A stretch of 64,000 nucleotides of DNA from the NCBI GenBank assembly GCA_965153455.1, contig OZ234494.1, positions 26,217,354 through 26,281,353 of the forward strand, given 5' to 3'. Positions 25,226-36,453 of the stretch are shown piece by piece. The notes below the pieces were generated by a model. The model was not told the origin of the DNA. It worked only from the letters and a program-made list of their open reading frames with translations, and searched no databases. The stretch comes from Sphagnum compactum (lineage: Eukaryota; Bryophyta; Sphagnopsida; Sphagnales). Within the stretch, counting starts at the first letter, position 1, and each line of letters begins with the position of its first letter. The translations under genes and the position numbers were made by a program.

Positions 25226-28200
25226 TGGCCATCACCCTGCTCCCAACTATACCTGTGGATGGGTTTGCTTTTTTATTTTCTTGAGAGGCAAGCAAAAAAA
25301 GATGTAACATCCACTGTAGTGTACATAACAGGAGGTTGATGGAAATCCTACTCACTTTGTGTCATACGAAAGAGTCTTCCTTGTGGGCGGGGCTTTTTTC
25401 CAGAATTCAAGTGAGAAAGCAACGAACAAGCTGGGAGGCATCCAGTCCAAGGTGTAAAGTGTTCAGTAGAGGAGGTTGATGAAACCCAGGGGTCTTGGAA
25501 ATATCCCTCAGTTCATTGGCTTTTGGTACATGGAATTAGATCCTATGCACTACCTGGCAAACTCTGTACCCTCCATCTTATGAGCCCTAAGATCTCTACC
25601 ATCCAATCCTTTGAGACAGTTTTGTGAACCAAAGATGGTATGAGCAGGCACCTCATCATGAGCTCTTTTTTAGAGTACGCCTACTCTTACAAATTAAGAG
25701 TGCAGCCCCAGATTTGGTGAGCGTGGAAAAAACACCATCCTCTGAGAAATAATATTTTATTTCACATTTTGTGACCAAAAACAAATTAAAACTCTTGAGA
25801 TTCCCATCCTGCTATCATGTTCATCAGGACCCACTTTTCTCCCAAGTGTTTCACGCACAAAGATGAAACATGCACTGTAGTATAATTGAATTGGGTCCAT
25901 GGAACTCCCACTTACTGATGCACTCCTGCTAAATTACTAGGGTCCAACTGGGGGGTGATTCGTGACCTAATCTATTCCCTCCATTTCATAGCCCTTAGAT
26001 GTCCACACGGTCACCTTTTTAGATCAAGTTTTCTAGACAAGGATCATCAAGGACCCTTTTGGACTAGGTTTTCTAGACAAACATCATGTAACATGCACTG
26101 TTACGAAACCTCATCTACCTCCACCATCTACTACCCTTCTAGATGGGGTTATATGGATGAAGATCATGTCACATGAACTCTGGTGGGGTTTTATTGAAAG
26201 CAGCAAGTTCGTGACTCCCACTTATTAAGGGATGTCCCTGAGATGAGTAGCTCTTAGTAGTTAAGGGCTGTAAAATGGGAGGCACCCCATGCAATCTGTG
26301 TCCTCTATTATATTGGCCTTCAGATATTCACCATCTCCCCTTTTGGTTGGTATACATGTATAGGGTGTAGAGTGACCACATTATTAGAGGGTTGGAGTGT
26401 GTTCTATGACAGGTTTTTTTAACAAAGACCCCACCTTCTTTGGGAGGCCCTAACTCTTGCATTTGTTATCAAATTTGTTCTGTAATGCACTATTAGTGGC
26501 TAAACTTGTGCATTGCCGAAAGTCTTTGAATGCTAAGGCTATCAAATGCACCATCACCGAATCCCAACTCTTGGAGCTACTAAGTGTTACTCAATCAGCC
26601 TATCTACCCTACCATTCCCTGCCATGGATGCATGAAAAGTGGGTGATGGCCATGACCCAGCTGATCTGAACAATGATCTACACCTTTGGGTGGGTGTGTT
26701 TTTCTGTTTTCTTGGGAGGTAAACACACAAAGATGTAACATCAACTGTAGTGTAAGTAGCAGGGGTCGGTCCATAGAAATCCTACTCATCCCTCTGAATA
26801 GTGTGAAACTGTCAACCTTGTGGGTCTTCTTTTCAGAAATTCAATAAGCAAGCAGTAAGGCAGACAGTGAAAGATGTAACATGAACTGTAGTGTTCAGTA
26901 GCAGAAGGTTGATGGAACTCGGTGGGCAGGCAGGAAATTTCACGTCGATCATGTTGTTTTTTTTAATGCCTAATTAAGATATGGAGGCACCCGGTGTCGG
27001 CTACTGATTCAAAAAGCATATTTCAGCATCTAGTAATGCTATGTAGACCAATGAAGTTGTAATACAAGGGGGCCATAGTCTCTGTTTTGTGCAAGAACCC
27101 ACTCCATCTTTATAGGTACTTCTCTTTACCAGTCAGTACAAAATCACAGCAATATGAAATGTTATCAATAGCTATATCTTTAGTGCACCTATTCTTGCAA
27201 AATATCTGTGCAGCTCCGGATTTTATGAGAGTAGAAGAAAGAGCACCTGTGAAAAAAAATTCTAAATTCGAAATTCTAATTTTCTGATGAAAACTACATC
27301 AAACATTGAAATTCTCTATCGAGCTAGCAGGTTCCACAGGACCCACTTTTTTGCCAAGTGTTTTGTGCACAAAGATGTAACATGCACTGTAGTGTAGTGC
27401 AGGTCTATCTCCCACTTACCATTTTCAAATGTCGCCTCACTGATGCACTCCTATTTTACTAGGGTCCAACTGGAGGGTGGTCATGACTTAACCTATTTCA
27501 TAAGCCGTCAGATGTCCACACTATGACCCTTTGGGATCAGGTTTTATACAATGATACTGTGATAAGCACTTTATGGAGGATGGACACTCCTGGATTCGGT
27601 TTTCTAGACAAGGATCATGTAACATGCACTGTAGTGTATGCAGCATTTTATGAGACCTCATCTAATTTTGCTATCTGATGTGTACCACCTACTAGGGTAA
27701 AGGGGCCTATCATTGCTGATCTCCTCTTATCTCACACCATTTCCCCCATTGTCATACTCTTGTTCCCTATCCTTGCACACAAATTAAAAACTGTACTCGT
27801 GCACACTCTTGTTTCCTATCCTTGCACTGGAGCACTTGGGTAAATGAAATAGCAATCCTGGTGAATATGATGTGTGCTATGGTAGGGTCTTGGTGTGCAT
27901 GCCAAGTGCAGTAGGAATAGGGATTATTCTGTACAATGAGGTCTGCAGTGAAGTGTGCAATTATGGGGTAAATGGAAAATGGTGAACTCAAATTGTGTCG
28001 ATTACGTGCAGGACACATATTTTCACATAACTATCATAATTTGCAAATTCTAAAAATTGGGTTTTTGTGGCCAATATAGGATAGGTGTTACATACCAAAT
28101 TTCAGCAGGAAGTATTTTTGTTTCAGGAGAATATTTTCAAATCTGTTCCTAAATGTGAAATAATAGGGTCAGCTACCTTATGCAGTTCTGTGGGGTTTTA

Positions 28201-28400
28201 TAGACAGAACCTGTAACATGAACTGTAGCGGGGTCTTATTGCAAGCAGCAAGGTTGATGGGTAACTCCCACTTATTAAAGACTGTCCCTGAGGTAAGTAG
28301 ATCCTAGTATTTTAGGATCCTCAGAAAGGCCATTACCACATCCAATCTGTGTCCTGTATAATTTCAGCCTTCAGATCTCCACCATTGACTCTTCTGGCTG
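25200..28400. repeat. Nested, diverged tandem duplication of about 1.5-2 kb
   Basis: About 25260-26360 and 26690-28400 are colinear diverged copies. Both contain, in order: a motif core followed by GAAATCCTACTCA; a block with CCTTGTGGG; a core followed by GTTCAGTAG; GATGCACTCCT and AGGGTCCAACTGG; TTTTCTAGACAA before another core; then CTCCCACTTATTAA, GTCCCTGAG and CAATCTGTGTCCT. This duplication is older than the 28-kb one, since it occurs in both large copies. Confidence 0.6.
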
Positions 28401-28439
28401 GAGTGGAGAAGGAGTGATGACACCATTGATCATATTATT

Positions 28440-29460
28440 GAAATAGAGCAAAAACACACAAAGAGATAAACAAGGGATCCAAGCAGTACATGGTCACAAC
28501 AGCCAGTAACAAATTTTAGATGGAGGAAGACCATGTGTTCAAATACATAAATGAGCAATAACCTGCAAACTATTGAGAATAATTAATTTAGTTGTCTCCT
28601 CTTTCCTGTCCAAGATTCCTCAAGTTTGTAATAAGGAAACTTTTGCTTCCGGTACATGAGTTACTCAAGCCCCTGTAGAGTTGTCCAAGAGTAACTTGAA
28701 AACACAACAAATCCTCTAAGCACCCCTGGATTTTGCAGGAATTAGACAAGAATACTACAGGGCAAATGACACACACTTTACAAGCTCATCCCAAATCTCT
28801 TTTCCACACCTCTTGCCCATAGATAATTTCAAGATTTCAACATATGTTTGCCTTCACCCCTGAGCACAATTCCACATACAAGGATTGGATGCAATTCCCA
28901 TAGTTTCTAAACATATAGCAGATTTATTAATGATAAACCACAATTGTACTGTAGTGCTTTTTCAAGCTTCTTCCTGAAACCTACTGATAGCAACACATGA
29001 TATTAGTAAGCTATTGCATAATAAATTACAGAAAGTTAATTTACTAATCCTGGTCTCAATCAGATTTTGGTGCTCTCTTGACCCAACTAAGACAACTGCA
29101 CCCACACCCAGCATTTGGTCTCTTCATTAGTAAATCTTACATCCAAGATGCTTGGGTTGTTGTTTCCCAAATTGACACTGGAAAAGGTTGGGTACCACTA
29201 ATGACAAATCATCTAGACCAATCAATAATAATAATAACAGTAATAGTAGATGTTGGTAATTATATCTCCACCAACATAATTACCAAATTATGTTAAATCA
29301 CAAATTAGTTAAATCACAAGAAAATAAGATCCCTGGTCCTCCACACTCAAATCCTAAATCACCCTTTTCTAGACAGTAGTAGGGGAATGACACTAGAAAA
29401 TGATTTGAGGAGATCCCTGCATTCTGTGTTCCCTGGGTACTACACATCTCGCTCATACAC
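28440..29460. other. Spacer inside copy 1 without motif cores
   Basis: About 1 kb with no full motif core (a partial TGTACTGTAGTGC sits near 28946) and a short AAT microsatellite near 29225-29245. No gene was recognised. The paralogous stretch is about 56380-57400. Confidence 0.4.
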
Positions 29461-29506
29461 ACACAATTCAAACCACATGCAGAGGAATTTTGTGAATTGA
29501 ATCAAA

Positions 29507-29982
29507 TCAGTTCGCAGAATCAGGAGTATCGGGCACGATGATTTCTTGGAGCTCATTTCCCTGCTCGCCAGCATCATCACCTTGTGCATTTCCTGCAATC
29601 CGACCATCCAGCAGAAACTCGTCAACATCTTTCATCATGGTCGGGTACACTGCTCGGACAAGAAGTTGCAGAAGACAATTGTATTGCCACAGTATGCAAA
29701 AGCTCCAACCAGACAATTTCCAAACAAATTGGCACCCAAAAGAAATTCCTCAAATTTTGGTAGTAAAAAACCCGTACCCTGCATCGCAAGCACAGCTCTC
29801 AACACGTTGGTGAAGGATTCTGCTATCGCCAGCCCCCGAGATCTCGACGCGTCGCGACGTGCTGCCCTGCACTCTCGGATCAACAGCAGGAGGCACCGTA
29901 AAAGCTTTGCTATCTGTAAAAGGCCGGTGAGAATGGCGAGAACCACTAGGATATCTGCATGAAGAAATACAGCGAGATCCAT
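29507..29982 (-). CDS. Possible small membrane protein gene, unrecognised
   Basis: A minus-strand frame starting at ATG 29982 (MDLAVFLHADILVVLA) runs 115 codons and contains a strongly hydrophobic N-terminal stretch at about residues 5-38, then a basic segment (RRDASRSR). A second overlapping frame ends at 29507 with an acidic tail (DEFLLDGRIAGN to DTPDSAN). They can be joined in frame by a candidate GT-AG intron between a donor after ATGCAGG and an acceptor after GTCCGAGCAG, but this is a guess. The region is more GC-rich than its surroundings. Between the two large copies I counted about three differences in it (two conservative changes, one silent), fewer than nearby. Alternatives are a pseudogene or chance. 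No domain was recognised. Confidence 0.35.
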
Positions 29983-30129
29983 TTAGCTCGCAACTAGTGA
30001 ACTGGCTCGCTACAACTGACCCTGAATAATGCTGGAAAAGAAAGAAAACGGTGCGTACTATGCGATTGGGCAAGTAGAACGTAGACGAACTTGTGGAGAG
30101 GAAGGGTCAAGCTTTTGGCGATTTGTAGA

Positions 30130-30580
30130 CACAGAGATGTAACATGCACTGTAGAGAAAGCTCAAAATCGACTTCTTTCAGTGTCCTGCTCATCTTCCAC
30201 ACAGCCACACTATACAGTGCATGTTATACGCCACAAGCCCAATTTTGATCGGAAGCTTTGTCTACAGTGCGTGTTACATCTCAAACTAAATGCCCGGCCG
30301 GACACTCTGAAAGTTTTCTCTACAGTGCATGTTACATCTCTTGTTGTACAGATTTCCCTAACGAGTCCGCGGCTGTTACATGTAACATGTAATGTTACAT
30401 GCGCTGGAGGAAAAACTCTCCCGGGCATTGGTTCAAGATGTAACACGCACTGTAGAGGAATCCCCACACCAGAATCGGTTTGTGGTTGCAACATACACTA
30501 TAGAGAAAGTTCCAGAGTCAACAGCAGAATCGGTTGCTTATGTAACATGCACTGTAGGGATGTAATATGCACTGTAGCGT
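30130..30580. promoter_or_regulatory. Dense two-strand cluster of the motif
   Basis: About ten full or degenerate cores lie within 450 bp: three inverted near 30211, 30262 and 30320; direct ones near 30136, 30436, 30487, 30541 and 30559; and a palindromic overlap GTTACATGTAAC with flanking TGTAATGTTACATG near 30375-30402. Elsewhere in the array spacing is hundreds of bases. The paralogous cluster is about 58071-58525. High density, both orientations, higher GC and a position just upstream (on its own strand) of the minus-strand candidate gene at 29507-29982 suggest a regulatory region, but this is inference. Confidence 0.45.
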
Positions 30581-31034
30581 TCGTCATCATAAACCCCCGG
30601 AGAGTTTTCTCTACACTTTGTGTAACGTGGTGTGGAGTGTTGTGAGTCCGCACCTGTCAGGAATCAGGATAGATTTTTTTCTGTTCTTTCTATTCTGTGG
30701 CTTCTAAAGTTTGGAGAAATTTTCCAATTTGTTTGCAGTTTTTTCTGAACTTATACAAGGGAAAAATTAGTTCGCAATTTCTTTGCCACAATGCGAAAAT
30801 CCGCCCAAAGAAAAACAAACGCCGGATAGATTTCCCCCCACACTTTACTTTGCATCTTTGTGTAATATTGAGTGTTACCAGCAATGTCTGAGAAAGAAAA
30901 TCCGAAATGGCTACGTACCAAGGATTTAGCTCCAGAGCGATACAACAAAATACTATGTAACATACACTGTAGTGCAGTACCCTTCACCACTTACCTCATT
31001 GTCATTTCATTTGTCCACTGAATTCTCTCTCTCC

Positions 31035-31165
31035 CAGTCTCCAGGGTGACCCAGCACCTACACTGGTACCTTCACCTTCGTGAGTGAGGCCTCTTAGAGG
31101 CTATATTCATCCTGGGAAACGTTACAATTTGGAATCAGAAACCCTGATTGCATCTACAGACCATA
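31035..31165 (-). repeat. Dispersed element of about 115 bp, copy b
   Basis: Reverse-complement relative of 25097-25225. The plus strand shows CCAGCACCTACACTGGTACC and GTGAGTGAGGCCTCTTAGAG. Confidence 0.6.
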
Positions 31166-33339
31166 TATCGATAATGTTTAAACCTGCCCCAGAAACATTG
31201 GGAAAAACCCCCATCTGGGAGAAAAAGGAGTCGAGTCCAAGCCAAAAGAGCCGAACCCAAAGGTGCATCACAATCATGTTCCAGAGCCCCCACCAATCGC
31301 AAGAAGCATATCAGAAAGAGAAACGAATGGTATTATTTATTTGTTTCATTGCGAAAGTGGAACAAAGCCACACCCTTCAAGATGTAACATGAACTGTAGC
31401 AGAAGCAGAGGGAGGTTGATGGCTCTCACTTACTACAGGTGAAACAGTCTACCATATTGGTTTGCACTGTTTTAGATGAGAAAAGTGTGGACAGTCACAG
31501 ACTACAGCAAACAGAAATGTAACACATGCTGTAGCAAGATGGCAAAACTCAGAGCTCCTATTCTCCCAATTATGTCATGACATTTACCCTGTTGATGGGG
31601 ATTGTATACTTTCTTGCAAGGCCAAGAGGAAGACAAAACTCATAACAAGCACTGTAGAGCAAGTAACAGGATGTTCGTGGAAATCCCAATTTCTAGGAAA
31701 TGTCTGGTATGTGCACGGGTTCAGATTGGTAGGCATCACCAATTTTATTTAGCCCTATGAAATTCATCATCTATCCCTTTGGATGGTGCTTCACGGCCGA
31801 ACATGTAACATGCACTGTAGTCTAAATAACATGTTCTTGGAATTCTCCCACTTCAGGAAACCATGGAATGGCAATTTGCATAGGGCTCATGTTTGTGTGT
31901 GGATTCGTGTGGATTTTTGCCACAAAGATGTAACATGCACTGTAGTCCAAGCAGCACAGACGTCAGGAAATATTGGGCTGGAAGTTTTTGCGAGGAAATT
32001 GCCAAGCCAATTTTAGTATGTGGTTTTTCATGACAAAGATGTAACATCCACTGTAGTCTCAAAAGTAACACACCAAGGGTCTTCCGCCCAGTGGTAGTAA
32101 CTGTCAGCCTCAAGGATGAACTTGTGGCACCTTGTGTGGGTAAAATGTAAGAATTACCGGCCATGAACGAATTCCTCAATTTAGAGACCTCTGATTCCCA
32201 CCCCAATACCCTCTTTTGATAGGGCTTTCTAGACAAAGACTGTAACCCACTCTTTAGAGTAGACGTATAGACATCAATTTAGGAGCTCCTAGGTCTCCAC
32301 AATCTGCAACCCCTGTGGCTGGCAGTTGGGTAATTTTACAAACATCATGTAAATTTCAATGTCATGTCTAACCAGCACACCATGAGCCATCAGATATACA
32401 CATCTCATATTACTCCTATTGGATAGGGGCTAATAAGTAAACAAAAATCTTGTCACATGCATTGTAGTGTAAGCAACCCTTTTCAAAGAGGAATTTTGAG
32501 ATAAAGACCATGTAACACACACTGGAGGAGAGTATTTTATGTAAGCTAGCTGCAGGTTGATTAACAGCTCCTAGTACTTTATGGTAGCCGGAGAGGAGCC
32601 TGACATGATGCAAGTTACGACCTGGATTTTTAGGAGCCTTCAGATCTGGACCCAGGAAACTTCGAAGATGAAATTGTTCAGAGGGGCTGGGGACTCTGGA
32701 GGCTTGTATAGTCCTCAATAAGATGTAACATGCACTGTTGTGTACTGGAGGAGAGATTTTTCATGGACGGAAAAGTAAAACACATTGCAGTAGTGTTGGA
32801 GGAGAGATTTGAAGACAAAATATGTAACATGCACTGTGGACAGGAGACTCTTCCGTCCCCAGAAAAGGAAAAGCCATAACCAACGCAGTAACAGAAGGGA
32901 GAGAAAATATTAAATTTCAAAACATGTAACATGAACTGTAGCTTATGAAAGGGGAGACTTTGCCACCGAAAGTGGCAAAAGAACTAATAGATGGGGCAGC
33001 AGGAGAGGTTTGATGACAAGGACATACGAGTGTAACATGCACTATACTGCAAGGAAATTGTTATTAGAGAATTCACCTCTACGTCACAAGTAGGGCAGTA
33101 GGGTGCTAGGGATGTAGGAGGAGTAGTTGCACAACAATAGCAATGAGCATGCAACATGCACTGTAGAGTAGCTCTGTCCCTTTAGCAGAGGGGGTAACTC
33201 TCTATTCATTTTTTCAAACGTGTCAGCCAACTGACCCAGCCTTAGCTGGGATTTAATTTACTCCAAAGGATGGCCTTTGGGTGAACAACCAGCACCTACA
33301 CAGGTAGGTGTTGCTTCCAAACATTATAGATATCCCATC

Positions 33340-33455
33340 CATAACCTGAATCAGGGTCTCTGAGTTCAAATGAAAAATTTCCTCCATTAATTATTAGCTC
33401 TAGGAGGCCTTACTTCAGACGGTGAAGGTACGAGTGTAGATGCTGTTTCAACCTG
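33340..33455 (+). repeat. Dispersed element of about 115 bp, copy c
   Basis: Plus-strand relative with AATCAGGGTCTCTGAGTTCA and GGAGGCCTTACTTCAGACGG. It lies just before the last two motif cores of the array. Confidence 0.6.
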
Positions 33456-33589
33456 GCTGTAACATGCACTGTAACGTGTGTAACATGAACTGTAGCGCAA
33501 ATACCCAGCTTGAGACAACAATAGTAATTGGGATGTATAATGCACAGCAGGAAAAGCAGCTCTATGGTTCCTTTATAGCTTGCATAACC

Positions 33590-34015
33590 CATCGCGCACT
33601 CCAAGTCTCTTCATTTCACCATCTCCACTGTTTTCAGCGTTGTTGAATCGCCCATCCCCTGCTGGCCAAACTTCGTGGCCTAGCGCCGCATCTCTTTCGT
33701 TTTTGCGCTCACATCAATACCGTGGTCATCGTTGCAACGTTTCAGCCCAGTTGCTGTTAGAAGGCACAAGCTGTGTATGCTGGGCCACTGGTCTCTAAGC
33801 TTCCAATACTCAAGATGGTCAATAGGATTCTTTCATAGAGTTTTCGCCTTTGTTAGGGTTGAGCAGAAGCTCGAGAGTTTTACCTCACCGTTGTACATCA
33901 CCAAGCCAAATATCCTCTGTTCTCATTTTATTCGTGTTGTTCCTTCGTGCTTCTGCGAAACTGTGACAATTTCATTCATCTGCGGAACAGAGGATCGTGG
34001 CTTCAAGATCTGGGG
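33590..34015 (+). other. Candidate first (leader) exon of the zinc-finger/TPR gene
   Basis: A GC-richer stretch follows the motif array and ends at a strong donor (GGGGGTAAGTAT, GT at 34016). It has an open frame but no family resemblance and no good ATG. An acceptor with matching function could be the one at about 36450. The same arrangement is present in copy 2 (61597-62022). Transcription is inferred only. Confidence 0.3.
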
Positions 34016-36258
34016 GTAAGTATTGCAAACGGGATCGCTTGGGTTAAAGAGTAAGTGGCCCTGCTGCACGTCTTTACGGCAACCCAATCTTGAGAAAGGA
34101 TGTGTCTCTTAACGGTCTGGAGGGGCGGGCATCAAAAGAATTTGATCAAATCATCGTGCAGGGAAACCGGGTTGCTGAGCTGCCTGGCTTTCTAAACTTA
34201 AAGCTGAGATTTCCGAAAATCCTGTATTGATTTGGAGCTGTCTTTCTGGGGTGTGGCCAAGAGGAGGACAGAAGTAGGGCACTGAGATTCGACCCCGTAC
34301 GCAAGCGGTGTGTGGTAAGTTGCCTGAGTCCTTCCGTTTCCTATCCTTCTTTTCTTCTTGAATTGGGAATTTCAAATGCGCTGTGAAAGAACTTCCGCGC
34401 ATTTGGTATAAGGTCTTTCGACAAGAAGTCTGCTGTTTGGTGATTTTCATTTCTGTGAAATGCTGCGAAAATATGACCCTTCCGAACAAGTTCTGTTCAA
34501 GAATTTTTACCGTTGTGTCACTGCTAGGTACAAACCTTTCATTTCACAGGTCACCACACCTGCCTTTTAGTTCCAGATCTTCAAGTACCTGGGAGCTTGG
34601 TGAGGATTGAAAAGAGGAAGAGAATTGAAAGGTATGCCTGAAACTCACCCTGGCCTCTTCGCTGCTTCTTTTGTAGCAGACAATCTCAAAGACTTGATAT
34701 GAACCAGTTGATAAGACAAAATGATGGAGGAGTCATATGGGCAGATTGCCCTCTCTTGAAATTTTTGTGATGCCTTCTCATTCTCTTTATGTAGTTAGTA
34801 AGCAGAGCTTCACATTTTCATCATCAACCATTTGCTGTTTGAAACAAACATGTGGTTCCGGGTTCTGTGCATTTCACTAAGGGTCCTTTGGCCATTCCAT
34901 GGCAATCTTGCACTCAATGGAAATGTTTCAGAGTCCTTTGACATTCCAAAGAGAATTTATATGTAGTGATGTCATTGGTCGTATTGACGGTTGAGCCTGG
35001 GGATTTCATTGGACTTCAATGCAAGGGCCGATTTCCTATGTTAAAGAGAGTAGTAGAATATACTGTTTCTACAACTATGTGATGGGCTATGTGATAGTTA
35101 TTTGCTGCATTCACTGTAGTGAAACAAACTTGGATCTGAGCTCTGACTTAGAGCTAGGCTTGACACACTCCCATGTGATGTTCTTTGAGATCACATCTCA
35201 TTTGTGGTTATTCCCTTGTTTTCCATATAGGAATAGAATTCTTGGTGCTTATTGACTGTTGGGTGCTTTTTCCTGGTTAGGAGGACAGTTAGTAGAGAGG
35301 AACTTTCAAGTACAGGAGCACTGCTAGTTGGCCCTTCACATTCTCTTTCATCAGTGGGCACTTTACAAAATCATCTCCAAAAAGGGTAAACAGGCCCGTG
35401 GAGTAACATAGCCATGTCTTACTGAAAATTGAGGTGGTTCAATCAATATGTGTTACATAGCACCGCACGTGTTCCTTTTCATCAACCAATCTTATAGTGG
35501 TTGTTTTGGAGTTATGTCAGATTATTAGTCAACTTATCATCCTCTAGTTCATAGTTTGAGTGATATCACATTCAACTGAAAGCACTCTTGACACTACAGT
35601 GTACAACCACACTTACACAACAGCAGACCTGCTAGTTGCACTTGTTCACCTTCTATGTCAAATCATAATGTTGTCTTTTGCTGCCTGAAACCTAGTTTGT
35701 TATCATGCTTTGTATGTGGAGTTATTACAACGTACTTGAACTTAGCTTCTACTTCAAGTGACTTTACAGAAATACATATCTGCAATATGTATTCCCCTTG
35801 CAGTTTTAATGGGCATGTTACCAAGAAATCTTGAAATGTTTAACATGCACATGCACCTGGTCATACTTGGTTTCACCTTCAATGTATCATTTCATGAAGT
35901 GGAGTTGCAATTGTGTGGCAAATCTTCACTCACAATCAGGGGTTAAAGATAGATGTATGTCACTTCAGTGCTAGCCAACATCATGATTGAGTCTTACTGT
36001 CGCTTCAGAAACTCAGGACACAGATTTTGCCCAAAATTATGGGTGGATGATTATATGCTTATCTACACCCACCATTGGGAGCGGATGAAGACAGTGGGCT
36101 AGTCATGGCAGCTTGTCGCTACAATTTGTGATTAAGGTGGTCTAGCACTTTGTGTCTCCCAGAAGGCTATGACTGCACTTGTTGTTGTGTTAAGTTCAAA
36201 TTGTTGATGTGGAGATCTCTCTCCAATTTCATAAATATGTGTTGTTAAGTACAACTGA

Positions 36259-36346
36259 AATCCCAGTAAGTGTGTCTCACAATTGTCAGAAATTTGCAGT
36301 TTAATCCCAGTAAGTGTGTCTGACAATTGTCAGAAATTTGCAGTTT
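36259..36346 (+). repeat. 44-bp tandem duplication carrying a donor-like site
   Basis: Two units, 36259-36302 and 36303-36346, each starting AATCCCAGTAAGTGTGTCT and differing by one base. The duplication doubles the GTAAGT donor-like site about 190 bases before the start codon. Confidence 0.85.
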
Positions 36347-36453
36347 AGTGTTGGACCATCCATGTCTTTTGACTCAAGATAATTTGAAGGGAGCAAGGAA
36401 TGTATGAATCTGTATTTATACCATATGTTTTATGTTTTTATATGTGCAGCATA

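Larger units (their letters stand above)
25301..33500. repeat. Array of dispersed 19-bp motif, copy 1
   Basis: Core consensus RATGTAACATGCACTGTAG. Clear matches with at most a few changes lie near 25301, 25861, 26085, 26731, 26871, 27373, 27615, 28211, 30136, 30262 (minus), 30320 (minus), 30436, 30541, 30559, 30954, 31379, 31515, 31801, 31925, 32037, 32721, 32820, 32925, 33031, 33147, 33460 and 33479. More degenerate ones lie near 26165, 30211 (minus), 30487, 31642, 32452 and 32508. Spacing is irregular (about 20 to 600 bp). Many units share outer sequence: TTTTCTAGACAAAG before the core and GGTTGATGGAACTCCCAC after it, but these vary more than the core. I know of no described element with this consensus. 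Confidence 0.85.
25097..35771 (+). repeat. Segmental duplication, copy 1
   Basis: This segment is repeated in the same orientation at 53031-64000 with near-continuous colinearity. The offset starts near 27.95 kb and shifts to 28.01 kb after indels. Identity is high, a few percent divergence by eye. It contains the motif array, a possible small gene on the minus strand, and the promoter/leader region of the zinc-finger/TPR gene that follows. The duplicated unit probably runs on through that gene, since the second copy begins where the unit from the first would end. Larger differences include about 195 bases present only in copy 2 (about 58977-59175) and about 150 bases present only in copy 1 (about 31645-31805). 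Confidence 0.9.

Noticed and set aside
29546-29962. 138-codon plus-strand frame
   Set aside because: Overlaps the minus-strand candidate; its translation is basic and irregular, with no domain or hydrophobic pattern.
25301-33500. Motif array as a CRISPR-like or uniform satellite array
   Set aside because: The genome is eukaryotic, cores lie on both strands, spacing varies from about 20 to 600 bp, and outer unit sequence is heterogeneous.
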